Shown: one piece after another, positions 34,132 to 43,176 of the stretch
Position numbering within the stretch: position 1 is the stretch's first letter
Layout of the letters: every line of letters starts with the position of its first letter
NCBI GenBank assembly: GCA_008501735.1
Contig: QQUF01000052.1
Coordinates: 1-60,755, forward strand
Direction of reading: 5' to 3'
Origin: Calditrichota bacterium
GTDB taxonomy: Bacteria > CLD3
DNA: 60,755 nucleotides
Notes under the pieces: generated by a model
Database searches by the model: none
Told to the model about the DNA's origin: nothing
Seen by the model: only the letters and a program-made list of their open reading frames with translations
Position numbers and translations under genes: made by a program

Positions 34132-37100
34132 ATGAAATATTGGCTCCCTCTTCTCTCCTTTTTTCTTTTCAATTCTGTTTTCGCACAAAATTCTGTGGTT
34201 GTTAATGAAATTATGTACAACAGTGGAAACTTAGAGATTGAAGATTGGGTTGAAATTTTTAATAATTCTCCCAACTCAATTCAACTAAAAGATTGGACTC
34301 TTAAAGACTCAAATGACGAAAATATTTTCGTATTTCCGAGCTATATTTTAACACCAAACTCCTTCGTTGTACTTTGCAGAGATTCCCTAAATTTCATAGA
34401 AAATTACCCTACTCTAAATCAATTTGTCGGTAATTTTGATTTTGGACTTGGAAACAGTGGCGACCAAGTTCACATTTTTGATTCTAATGGAGTTTTAGTT
34501 GACAGTTTGTTTTACTCGGATAAATTGCCTTGGACTCCTGAAAGCGATGGAACAGGTTTAACTTTAGAGCTTTTTTCTCCTGAACTCGACAACACTTTAG
34601 TTGGAAATTGGACTGCAAGTTCAATCTTAAAAGGAACTCCAAACGCTCAAAACAGCATAACTCAAATCGGAAACATTCCACCACAAATATTATCAGTAAA
34701 TCACTTACCACTTTGTCCAACTATTGAAAACCTGATTTCAGTTTCTGCAAAAGTCATTGATTCTCAATCAGAAGTTGTAGTAAAACTTCACCTTAAAGAC
34801 AAAGAAAACTTCAATAAAGTTGAAATGTTTGACAATGGTTTGAACGGTGATTTATTTGCAAATGACTTACTTTACACTGCTCAAGTCCAACTTAACGAAA
34901 ATCAAATCGAATTTTATGTCTCAGCAACGGACGACTCTGATTCTACTAATTTTTTCCCACACAACTTTAGTGAAGAATTGATTCAGATTTCACTAATTAA
35001 GAGTCGCAAAGAAAATTTTAATGTTCTAATTAACGAATTAATGTACAACAGCAGTGATGAATTTCCAGTTGGAGATTGGGTTGAAATTTTCAATAATTCT
35101 GATTCGGAAATTGACCTAACAAATTGGGTTTTAAGAGACAGTGATTTTTTAAATTCCTTTACTTTTCCGAGCAAAGAGATAAAGCCAAATGAGTTTTTAG
35201 TCATTTGTTCTGACACTGTAAGTTTTCAAAATTATTATCCCTTAGTGCAAAATGTGATTGGAGATTTAGACTTTGGTTTTAGCGGAAATTCTGACCAAGT
35301 TCGGCTGTTTGATAATTTTGGAGTTTTGGTTGATAGTTTTGAATATTTGGATTCTTCGCCTTGGGCTTCAAATGCTGACGGAAACGGTTCAAGTTTGGAA
35401 AAAGACAATCCGATTCTGGTTTCAACTTTTCCACAAAGTTGGTCTTCAAGTGATTTTCTAAATGGAACTCCCGGAGAAATGAATTCAGTTTTTGACGAAA
35501 AATGCAACCACTCGCCAATCTTCATTTCTACTCCAAAAGATACTATTTTAAGGGAAAATCAACTTTTAGAATTTGAGCTTTTTCCAATTGATTTGAACGG
35601 AGATTCAATTTTTGTTTTTGCTGAAAATTTGCCTAAAAATTCTGTTTTTAATCCGCCGAATTTTTCTTGGATTCCCGATTTTACACAGTCAGGAAATTAC
35701 AAAATCAAATTTTTTGTAAGTGATTCAGCCGACACAACAGATTTTGAATTAGAAATTGAAGTTTTAGACGCAATCATTCCGACACAGAATTTCGCATTTT
35801 TTTACGGAGATTCTTGTTTCCAAAACGGCTCAAAGATTCAAGTTGGAGATTCTGTTTTTGCTTTCGACCCACAAGGTGTAAAATGTGGTGAATTCGTTGT
35901 AACAACAGAAGGTGAATTTGGTTTAATGGCTGTTTACGGTGATGACTTGACAACTGAATCAGTTGACGAAGGTGCAGAATTTGGTGACAAAATTTCTTTC
36001 AAAATTAATGGTGAATCATCTTTGACAACAAATGAAAACTCTGATTTGTGGTTTGGTGAGAATTCGATTAGTAAAATCAATCTTTACTCTTATAAAATTA
36101 ATATTTTTCCAAATTGTGCGGATAAAAATGATAGTTTGATTTTCATTACCAAAGTCAACAATCCGACTTTGATTCAATCAATAAAATTGAATTTCGATTT
36201 TGGAAATGGGATTCAATCAGTGAATTTTCGTAATGACGGAAATGGAAATGACGCTTTAGCAAATGACAATTTTTTCACTGTTACACTTCCACCAAGTGAA
36301 GTTGGAGCAGAGTTAAATTTTGGATTTGAATTTTTGGATTTAGAAAACGATTCCCAATTTTTCCCTCCTCAAAATGAGCCAAAGCTAAAATTCACAATCC
36401 AAGAAGATTTTCCCAAAAGGGAATTTACCGTTTTAGTGAATGAAATTATGTTTAACGGAGATAAAATTGACGATTGGGTTGAAATTACAAATGCTTCAAA
36501 TAAAAAAATCAACATTGGAAACTGGATTTTAAGAGACAATAATTTTGCAAATTCTTTTCAGTTTCCACAAGGCACAATTCTAAAGCCAAATGAGTTTTTG
36601 GTTATTTGCAAAAACACTTCTAATTTTTCTCAAAACTACCCAAGTTCAACAAATTTTATTGGTGAGCTTAGTTTTAACCTAAGCAATTCTGCCGATACTT
36701 TATTTTTGTTCAATGAAATCGGTGAAGGAATTGACAGTCTTTTTTACGCTGATTCACTTTTTCAAAATGCAGATGGAAAAGGTTTTTCAGTTGCTCGCAA
36801 GAACACTAACTTAATCGGGTTTTCGGAAAATAATTGGATTGTTAGCCAAAAACTTTTCGGAACTCCTTGTGAAAAAAATAGAGTTTTTGACGGACTTTGT
36901 AATCACACTCCTGAACTTTTAAGTCCAAAGACAACTTTTGAAGTCTCCCCAAATGACACACTCAAAATTGATTTTCCAATTTTTGAACCTAACGGAGATT
37001 CTTTGATTTATTCTTTAGAGTCCGATTTTACAGAGACTTTTTTGGCAAACGAAAATTCAGAGATTTTCGTAATTCCAAGTTTTTTTGATATTGGTGCAAA

Positions 37101-37470
37101 AACTGTAATAGCAAAAGTTTCTGATGGTTTTGAAGAAGTCGAATTTCATTTTCAAGTTAAAATTTTAGGTGATTCTACAAATTTCAATCCTGAAAAAATT
37201 AATCTTGCTCAAAACTTCCCGAATCCATTTAATCCGAGAACAGAAATTAATTTTTACCTTCCTGAGAGAGCAAAAGTAACTCTGAACATTTTTAACGTCA
37301 AAGGTCAAGAAGTGGTTAAACTTACAAGCAATACTTTTGAGAAAGGAAGCCACAGAATATTTTGGGACGGAACCAATAAACTCGGCAAGCAAGTTTCAAG
37401 CGGAATTTATTTTTACAGATTAAAAACCGATGGTTTTGAGCAAACGAAAAAGATGCTTTTGCTTAGGTGA
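34132..37470 (+). CDS. Secreted lamin-tail-domain protein with T9SS sorting domain
   Basis: A 1112-residue exported protein (signal peptide to about residue 19, SVFAQ). It holds three lamin-tail domains (LTD), each opening with xVNEIMxNxGD.DDWVEIxN (near residues 22, 302 and 766), separated by Ig-like beta domains. One is a cadherin/He_PIG-like module (ILRENQLLEFELFPIDLNGD), and one begins FAFFYGDSCFQNGSKIQVGD. The sorting domain is QNFPNPFNPRTEINFYLP to KKMLLLR. The same module series occurs in the minus-strand protein at 57342-60338, which lacks the sorting domain. Bacterial LTDs are thought to act as surface-binding modules. Confidence 0.85.
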   Translation: MKYWLPLLSFFLFNSVFAQNSVVVNEIMYNSGNLEIEDWVEIFNNSPNSIQLKDWTLKDSNDENIFVFPSYILTPNSFVVLCRDSLNFIENYPTLNQFVGNFDFGLGNSGDQVHIFDSNGVLVDSLFYSDKLPWTPESDGTGLTLELFSPELDNTLVGNWTASSILKGTPNAQNSITQIGNIPPQILSVNHLPLCPTIENLISVSAKVIDSQSEVVVKLHLKDKENFNKVEMFDNGLNGDLFANDLLYTAQVQLNENQIEFYVSATDDSDSTNFFPHNFSEELIQISLIKSRKENFNVLINELMYNSSDEFPVGDWVEIFNNSDSEIDLTNWVLRDSDFLNSFTFPSKEIKPNEFLVICSDTVSFQNYYPLVQNVIGDLDFGFSGNSDQVRLFDNFGVLVDSFEYLDSSPWASNADGNGSSLEKDNPILVSTFPQSWSSSDFLNGTPGEMNSVFDEKCNHSPIFISTPKDTILRENQLLEFELFPIDLNGDSIFVFAENLPKNSVFNPPNFSWIPDFTQSGNYKIKFFVSDSADTTDFELEIEVLDAIIPTQNFAFFYGDSCFQNGSKIQVGDSVFAFDPQGVKCGEFVVTTEGEFGLMAVYGDDLTTESVDEGAEFGDKISFKINGESSLTTNENSDLWFGENSISKINLYSYKINIFPNCADKNDSLIFITKVNNPTLIQSIKLNFDFGNGIQSVNFRNDGNGNDALANDNFFTVTLPPSEVGAELNFGFEFLDLENDSQFFPPQNEPKLKFTIQEDFPKREFTVLVNEIMFNGDKIDDWVEITNASNKKINIGNWILRDNNFANSFQFPQGTILKPNEFLVICKNTSNFSQNYPSSTNFIGELSFNLSNSADTLFLFNEIGEGIDSLFYADSLFQNADGKGFSVARKNTNLIGFSENNWIVSQKLFGTPCEKNRVFDGLCNHTPELLSPKTTFEVSPNDTLKIDFPIFEPNGDSLIYSLESDFTETFLANENSEIFVIPSFFDIGAKTVIAKVSDGFEEVEFHFQVKILGDSTNFNPEKINLAQNFPNPFNPRTEINFYLPERAKVTLNIFNVKGQEVVKLTSNTFEKGSHRIFWDGTNKLGKQVSSGIYFYRLKTDGFEQTKKMLLLR

Positions 37471-37487
37471 AATTTTGAGAGTAAAAT

Positions 37488-37516
37488 CCATAGGATAGCT
37501 CGAAGCTATTCTATGG
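37488..37516 (+). terminator. Hairpin CCATAGGATAGC, copy 1 of duplicated 3' cassette
   Basis: An imperfect stem-loop with outer CCATAG/CTATGG arms, 17 bases after the stop of the lamin-tail gene. Together with the following TCTCATCTGATGGGTTTA it recurs at 39915-39970, behind the next secreted-protein gene. Confidence 0.65.
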
Positions 37517-37548
37517 AAAAGTCTTTCTCATCTGATGGGTTTAGAAAA

Positions 37549-37576
37549 GTAGATAACAAATATTTTTGTTATCTAC
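37549..37576. repeat. Variant copy of the GTAGGGAAC palindrome with symmetric changes
   Basis: A 28-base palindrome with arms GTAGATAACAAA and TTTGTTATCTAC (one mismatch near the centre). Compared with the GTAGGGAAC family, GG in the left arm has become AT and CC in the right arm AT, so pairing is kept. It lies between two same-strand secreted-protein genes. Confidence 0.7.
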
Positions 37577-37599
37577 TCCGATATTTTTACTAATTGGAA

Positions 37600-37653
37600 A
37601 GTAAAAACTTTACTTTGAGCGAGAAAATGCTTTTGTTAAAGGTGAGTCTATAA
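37600..37653 (+). pseudogene. Decayed fragment of a sorting-domain 3' end
   Basis: Read in frame from 37600, this intergenic stretch gives NFTLSEKMLLLKVSL and a stop, which matches the last residues (FTQTKKMLLLK) of the local sorting domains. There is no start or upstream coding sequence. It looks like what is left of a former sorting-domain gene or of a misplaced 3' cassette. Confidence 0.5.
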
Positions 37654-37673
37654 CTTGAAAAAGAGTAAAAGAA

Positions 37674-39887
37674 ATGCAGAAATTAATAAAAACTTCACTT
37701 CTAATAATTTTCTTTTCAGGCTTCGCTTTTGGGAAAAGTCATTTGCCACAAACTCGAAAAGAACTTTCCAATAATTCAGAAAATGTTTTAATAGAATACC
37801 AAAAACAAAACACTGCTGAAACATTCTTTCTTCTTGGATTGAAAGAAAACGTTAAAAACCACCCAACTCTTTACAAATCTCTAAAAAACGACCTTTCTTT
37901 TTTGAATTGGGAATCACTTGATTTCTACGAACCTGTCGAAGCTTTGCGAGTCAGTGAAAGAGATTCTAAAATATTTTTTATTTTTACCCCAAAAGGTGAA
38001 ATTTATTCAACAACAAACAACGGTTATTCTTTTGAGAAAGCAAACTCAGAATCTGTTTTCAGTAAATCCGAGTTTGAAAAGTTGACTGAAGAAATTGAAC
38101 CGAGTCTTCAATCCCAAAATCTTAATTTTAACTTTGAAAAATACACTCCGCCGAGCATTACGCAGACAGTTTGGGATACAATTTTGTGGGACACGGTTCA
38201 GACACTTGAAACAAATAATGTAACAAGTGGAGCTTTTGCACACGGAGTTGTAGAAGCTGGAGATTCGGGCTTGGTTCACGTTGCAGTAGTAAAAGAAGAC
38301 AATTTACTAAGGTATTTCAGAAGCACAGATTACGGGGCAAGTTTTGAGCCAGTTGTTGTGCTTGATGACTCAATCGGTGGAGTTTTGGAAGTAGTTGCAA
38401 CAGGTGATTACCTTTACATTTTTGGTGGTTATTCTATCACTTTAGTTTCAAACCCTGTTCCTTATTTGCTTTCTAGTAACGATAAAGGATTAACTTGGAA
38501 TCAGATTTATGATTTTCCATTTATTGGAACACAATGGGGTTTTGGAGCAAGGAATGACACAGCTTATCATTATTTTGAATCTGGAGCAGGAGGAAGTGTT
38601 TGGCAATCAAAAAGTTTTGATGGTGGTTTAACTTTCTCTCCTTATGTAGCTGTTGTAGATACAATTTATGCTTCTTTACAATATCCTAAAGTTGCCATTG
38701 GTGAGAACACAATTATTTATGCAAGAATGGGAAATGATCTCAACACTTCTAATGCTTATGCCAATGTTTCATCTGATTTAGGAGATAGTTGGAATCAGCA
38801 CATTAGTTTTGCACCTGCACCAATTTCTAATTCCCAATCTCCAAACATCTCATATTCTGATAGTATTTTTCACACTGTTCAAAGAATTGGAGGAGTATTT
38901 TACCGTAGAACAGAAGATTTTGGAAACTCTTTTAGCCCCTACCAAGGCATCTGTTTATCTGCTGATTTTTGTTCAGCAACAATTGGAACACAAATAAGCT
39001 CTCACGGCTCAAATATTTTTCCTCTATGGCATCAAGAGAACCTTATTCCACAAGGAGAAGCTGAAATGGTTAGAACAAGATTTTCAAGAAATAATGGCGT
39101 TGATTGGTCTCCAATTATAAACGCTTCTGACTCACTTTATGACTATTATGTAATTGGTCCTGAAATATCGATTTCTTCTAATGATAGCTTGATTTATGTC
39201 TCATATGTAAGAGTAACAAGCTTTCAAGTTCAAGACCCAAATATTCTGATTCAATATCGCAGAGGCTTTTACAAATTTCCACTCTTTGATTCAATTAAAA
39301 AATTAGAACTTGGGATAGTTGACTCCTCAACTACAACTGATACAACTTTTGTAATTCAAAATAAAGGAGTTGTTCCACTTGTAATTTCTCAAATTGACTT
39401 TCCTTCTGAAATTTCTACTGGTTTACTCGCTTTGCCTTTTACTATTCAACCTGATTCCACTTTTAATTTTCAAGTTTTTTTTACTCCTCAAAGTTCAGGA
39501 CTTTATTCAGACACTTTAAAGTTTCATACAAATCAACAAATTGGTTCTTTAAAGAAAATAGCGATTAATGCAGAGATTTTTGTTGACTTGGAAGAAAAAG
39601 AAAATTTACCTGATAAGATTTCTCTAAGCCAGAATTTTCCTAATCCCTTCAACCCTTCAACAACAATAAATTATGAATTTGGAACAACGAATTACGAAAT
39701 AGGGAAATTGGTAATTTTTAATGTTCTTGGTGAGAAGGTGAAAGAATTTGAATTACTCAAAAACAAAAGTTCAGTTGTTTGGGACGGAACAAACAGCTTG
39801 GGGAAACAAGTTTCAAGCGGAATTTATTTTTACAGATTAAAAACTGATGGTTTTGAACAGACGAAAAAGATGCTTTTGCTTAGGTGA
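37674..39887 (+). CDS. Secreted sialidase-fold/BNR-like repeat protein with T9SS sorting domain
   Basis: A 737-residue exported protein (signal peptide MQKLIKTSLLIIFFSGFAFG). Residues about 185-550 form a propeller-like region with BNR/Asp-box-like motifs (STDYGASFEPVV, SNDKGLTWNQI, SFDGGLTFSP, SSDLGDSWNQ, SRNNGVDWSP), as in exo-sialidase folds, but I see no firm sialidase catalytic set. A choice-of-anchor D-like domain (about 555-640) and the sorting domain (QNFPNPFNPSTTINYEF to KKMLLLR) follow. Its last 80 or so coding bases and the downstream hairpin closely match those of the preceding lamin-tail gene. Confidence 0.8.
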   Translation: MQKLIKTSLLIIFFSGFAFGKSHLPQTRKELSNNSENVLIEYQKQNTAETFFLLGLKENVKNHPTLYKSLKNDLSFLNWESLDFYEPVEALRVSERDSKIFFIFTPKGEIYSTTNNGYSFEKANSESVFSKSEFEKLTEEIEPSLQSQNLNFNFEKYTPPSITQTVWDTILWDTVQTLETNNVTSGAFAHGVVEAGDSGLVHVAVVKEDNLLRYFRSTDYGASFEPVVVLDDSIGGVLEVVATGDYLYIFGGYSITLVSNPVPYLLSSNDKGLTWNQIYDFPFIGTQWGFGARNDTAYHYFESGAGGSVWQSKSFDGGLTFSPYVAVVDTIYASLQYPKVAIGENTIIYARMGNDLNTSNAYANVSSDLGDSWNQHISFAPAPISNSQSPNISYSDSIFHTVQRIGGVFYRRTEDFGNSFSPYQGICLSADFCSATIGTQISSHGSNIFPLWHQENLIPQGEAEMVRTRFSRNNGVDWSPIINASDSLYDYYVIGPEISISSNDSLIYVSYVRVTSFQVQDPNILIQYRRGFYKFPLFDSIKKLELGIVDSSTTTDTTFVIQNKGVVPLVISQIDFPSEISTGLLALPFTIQPDSTFNFQVFFTPQSSGLYSDTLKFHTNQQIGSLKKIAINAEIFVDLEEKENLPDKISLSQNFPNPFNPSTTINYEFGTTNYEIGKLVIFNVLGEKVKEFELLKNKSSVVWDGTNSLGKQVSSGIYFYRLKTDGFEQTKKMLLLR

Positions 39888-39914
39888 AGTGAAAGTAAAA
39901 TCCAAAAGTAAAAT

Positions 39915-39943
39915 CCATAGAATAGCTTGAAGCTACTCTATGG
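39915..39943 (+). terminator. Hairpin CCATAGAATAGC, copy 2 of duplicated 3' cassette
   Basis: The stem-loop and the following TCTCATCTGATGGGTTTA match those at 37488-37543, 28 bases after the stop codon. A short internal duplication (GTAAAATCC twice, from 39895) lengthens this copy. Confidence 0.65.
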
Positions 39944-40090
39944 AAAAATGTTTCTCATCTGATGGGTTTAAGTACATCTGATGAATTGATTAACTCTATT
40001 TTCCCTTTTTTCATATTGCCTTATATCAAATCAAGACTTAGATTAAGACCTGCAAGTTTGAAAAAATCGAATTTTTTACGGAATAAAATT

Positions 40091-43000
40091 ATGAAAAATT
40101 TATATTTCTCATTGATAATTGTTGCATTTTTATCATCAAATTTATTTTCACAGGTAATACTTTTTGAAGATGATTTTGATGCCTCAACAACAATTAATAC
40201 TTCAAAGTGGACCAATTTTAACAGTGTTATAATTGGCTCAAATGCTTCTAACGAACCTTCATCACCTTATTCAATGATTTTAGGAGGTTCAGGTACAGCA
40301 GTAATTTACACTCAACCGATTGACTTATCAGGTCAACAAACTGTAACTTTGAGTTTTTATTGGAATCGTGGTGCGGGAATTGAGTCACCTGATTCTGGTG
40401 AATATTTAAGATTGTATTACAAAAACTCAACAGGCGGTTACGTTGAAATTACAACCGGTTCAATGCCTGTTAACGGAAATGGTACGACCTCATCAACATT
40501 TACTTTTTATTCAGTAACTCTGCCGGCAGCTGCATTACATTCAACTTCACAGTTTAGGTTTAACCAAAATGGTACTTCTTGTAATTGTGATTACTACGCT
40601 GTTGATAGTTTTCAAATCGAAGGAGAATCTTCTGCAGATTTAGCTTCAACTCTTTCTTCAGGGAGTTCTTTTGAAGCAGGGCAAGATTATATTCCACAAA
40701 TTACCGTTACAAACATTGACAACAATTCTTCTTCTGATGCTACAAACGCATTTCTTGAAGTTTCACTTTTAGGAAATACAGTTTATTTAGACACAATTGA
40801 TGTTCCTATTTTACAGGCTTTAGAAGATACTTTACTTACTTTTGACTCCTTCTCAATTTATAAAGGTGAAGATTACCAATTAAAAATTTATACTTCTTTA
40901 TCAACTGATGCCAACAATTCAAATGATACTTTAACAACAACTTTATCAGTCAATGGAGATATTGCTTTAAACGAATTTTTACCTTTTGGACTTTCTACTT
41001 TTGACCCGATTTTTACAGAATTTTTTGAAATTTCCAACTCCACAGACTCAAGTATCTTTATTACAGGTTGGACAATTGAAAATTCATCTAACCAATTAAT
41101 AACTGTTGGTTCGCAACAACTTTTATCAAATGACTATACAGTTTTTGTAAGGTTTGGAAATGCTGTAATTAACGGTGGAACTCCTTTCGATTACGTTTTT
41201 ACTGAAACCTTTGTTCTTAATGATGTTTCCGACTACATTGTAATTCGCGATTCTAATGGAATCTTAGTTGACTCGGTTTCCTACGATGCAAGTTGGAATG
41301 CAACTCAAGGTGAAACATTTGAAAGAAAAAATGTAAAACTTAACGGCAATTTCGCAGGGAACTGGTGTAAAGGAACAACAACTTACGGAACAGAAGGAAA
41401 CAAAGGTTCTCCGGGAATGGCTTCGACCTGTTCAACTCCAATTGCAGAAGGTGCAATTTCTGCTTCTAATTTGAACTTTGGAAACGTAGTAATTTTTGAG
41501 GATTCTATTTTAACTGCAAAACTTTATGCACTTGGACCAGGAGACTTAGAAATTAACTCTGTTACTTTTAATGCAGCGACTTTCACTACCGATCTAGTTC
41601 CACAAACAATTTTTGCTGGTGACTCTTTGGAATTCTCAGTTATTTTCACACCTGTCGCTCAAGGAGTTGAAATAGGAGATTTAACAATTCACACAAATGA
41701 TTGGAACTCTCCTGACTTTTTATTAAACTTTGACGGAACAGGGTATTGTTACGAAATTAATTTAGCAATGATTGATACTTTAAATGTCTTTGAAACAGAT
41801 ACTTTGCTTGCAATTGATGCAGGTGCAGGTTTTTTTAGTTATTCTTGGAATATTGGAAACACAAACCAAATAATTAATATCAATAATTCTGGAACTTACG
41901 TTGCGATTGTTACCGACTCATTATTTTGTATGGGAACTGATACAACAGTTGTAATTTTTGATGACATTATTCCTCCTTCGCAAATTACTGGTTTTGAAAT
42001 CTCAGCAAATTCTGGAACTTCCATTACCTTAGATTTTGTTTCCACAGGAGACGATTCGACTTGGGGCACTGCAACAAATTATGAATTGCGTTATCTAACA
42101 AGCGAAATAAATGAACAAAACTTTGCAACTGGAACTCTTGTTTCTAGTCTTCCAACTCCTTTAGTTAGTGGAACTGTTCAAAGCAAAACCGTTACAGGTT
42201 TAACTTCGGGAACTCAATATTATTTTGGAATCAGAGCTATTGACAACTTTGGGAATGTAAGTCCGATTTCAACAGTTCAAAATTTTGAAAGACCTGCAAT
42301 TACTTCAATTTCAGATGTTGGGAATGACAACGGTGGTTCTGTGAGAATCAATTTTGATGCAAGTCCAAACGACTACACTCAAGGAACTGGAATTGTGATT
42401 GGCTCTTACACAATCTTTAGAAAGTCAAATTCAACAACAAGTCCAAGTAAAAACCAAAATCAAATCGCAGAATCTTTACCAACTGGAAATTGGGTTTCTG
42501 TTGGGACAGTTCTTGCTTTTGCACAAACAGATTACACAGCGATTGTTCCAACAGTTGCAGACTCGAATGGAACAGGAGTTAATGCACACGACTTTTTGAT
42601 TTTAGCACAAGATTACAGTAAACCTTGGCAAAATGTAATTTCAAATGTTGTGAGTGCTTACTCAATTGACAACATTGCTCCACAAATTCCACCGAATCAA
42701 AATTTTGCTGATAACGGAAACGGAACAACTTCTGCCACTTGGGCAAAAGTTACAGATACAGATTTGGCTTCTTATAAAATTTATGCACAACTTTCAGATG
42801 GAACTTTCAGTTTTGTAACGCAAGAGAGTCCGACTTCAGCACAAACACAAACCTCAACCTTTAACAATTTTGTTGGAGCAATTGATTACTCAGTTAGTAG
42901 CGTTGATGTGAATGGAAATGAAAGTTTGCCTTTCTTTAATAGAATTTCAGATTTGCAGATTGACTTTTCAGGAAACGATGTAATTCTTACTTGGTCTGGA

Positions 43001-43165
43001 AAAACAGATGCAACGAATTACAAAATTTTTAGAGACGTTAATATTGACTTTTCTAATGCAATTGAAATTGGAACTTTCCAAGCAAATGGAAATTCGCCAA
43101 ACTTTGTGGATTCAAATGCTTTGGCAACTCAAAACTACTACTACTTTGTCACTTGGGAAAATTAG
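40091..43165 (+). CDS. Secreted lamin-tail-like multidomain protein with FN3-type C-terminus (paralogue A)
   Basis: A 1024-residue exported protein starting at ATG 40091, where the signal peptide MKNLYFSLIIVAFLSSNLFSQ begins; further in-frame codons upstream to 39962 do not look coding. Order: a jelly-roll/MAM-like lectin domain (about 22-180), a CARDB-like domain (about 185-290), a lamin-tail-like domain (about 290-445, DIALNEFLPFG), a choice-of-anchor D domain (about 450-550), a short Ig-like insert (about 550-625), then three or four FN3-like domains. It ends in an FN3-like module (NYKIFRD ... YYYFVTWEN) with no sorting domain. The next gene, 11 bases on, is a paralogue with a different N-terminal domain. 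Confidence 0.75.
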   Translation: MKNLYFSLIIVAFLSSNLFSQVILFEDDFDASTTINTSKWTNFNSVIIGSNASNEPSSPYSMILGGSGTAVIYTQPIDLSGQQTVTLSFYWNRGAGIESPDSGEYLRLYYKNSTGGYVEITTGSMPVNGNGTTSSTFTFYSVTLPAAALHSTSQFRFNQNGTSCNCDYYAVDSFQIEGESSADLASTLSSGSSFEAGQDYIPQITVTNIDNNSSSDATNAFLEVSLLGNTVYLDTIDVPILQALEDTLLTFDSFSIYKGEDYQLKIYTSLSTDANNSNDTLTTTLSVNGDIALNEFLPFGLSTFDPIFTEFFEISNSTDSSIFITGWTIENSSNQLITVGSQQLLSNDYTVFVRFGNAVINGGTPFDYVFTETFVLNDVSDYIVIRDSNGILVDSVSYDASWNATQGETFERKNVKLNGNFAGNWCKGTTTYGTEGNKGSPGMASTCSTPIAEGAISASNLNFGNVVIFEDSILTAKLYALGPGDLEINSVTFNAATFTTDLVPQTIFAGDSLEFSVIFTPVAQGVEIGDLTIHTNDWNSPDFLLNFDGTGYCYEINLAMIDTLNVFETDTLLAIDAGAGFFSYSWNIGNTNQIININNSGTYVAIVTDSLFCMGTDTTVVIFDDIIPPSQITGFEISANSGTSITLDFVSTGDDSTWGTATNYELRYLTSEINEQNFATGTLVSSLPTPLVSGTVQSKTVTGLTSGTQYYFGIRAIDNFGNVSPISTVQNFERPAITSISDVGNDNGGSVRINFDASPNDYTQGTGIVIGSYTIFRKSNSTTSPSKNQNQIAESLPTGNWVSVGTVLAFAQTDYTAIVPTVADSNGTGVNAHDFLILAQDYSKPWQNVISNVVSAYSIDNIAPQIPPNQNFADNGNGTTSATWAKVTDTDLASYKIYAQLSDGTFSFVTQESPTSAQTQTSTFNNFVGAIDYSVSSVDVNGNESLPFFNRISDLQIDFSGNDVILTWSGKTDATNYKIFRDVNIDFSNAIEIGTFQANGNSPNFVDSNALATQNYYYFVTWEN

Positions 43166-43176
43166 GAATTAAGAAA

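Noticed and set aside
37674-39887. Active sialidase
   Set aside because: Asp-box-like repeats are present, but I could not find the catalytic Arg triad and Tyr/Glu pair of sialidases, so only the fold is proposed.
39962-40090. Upstream extension of paralogue A as coding sequence
   Set aside because: It begins inside the duplicated terminator cassette and would bury a good signal peptide starting at 40091.
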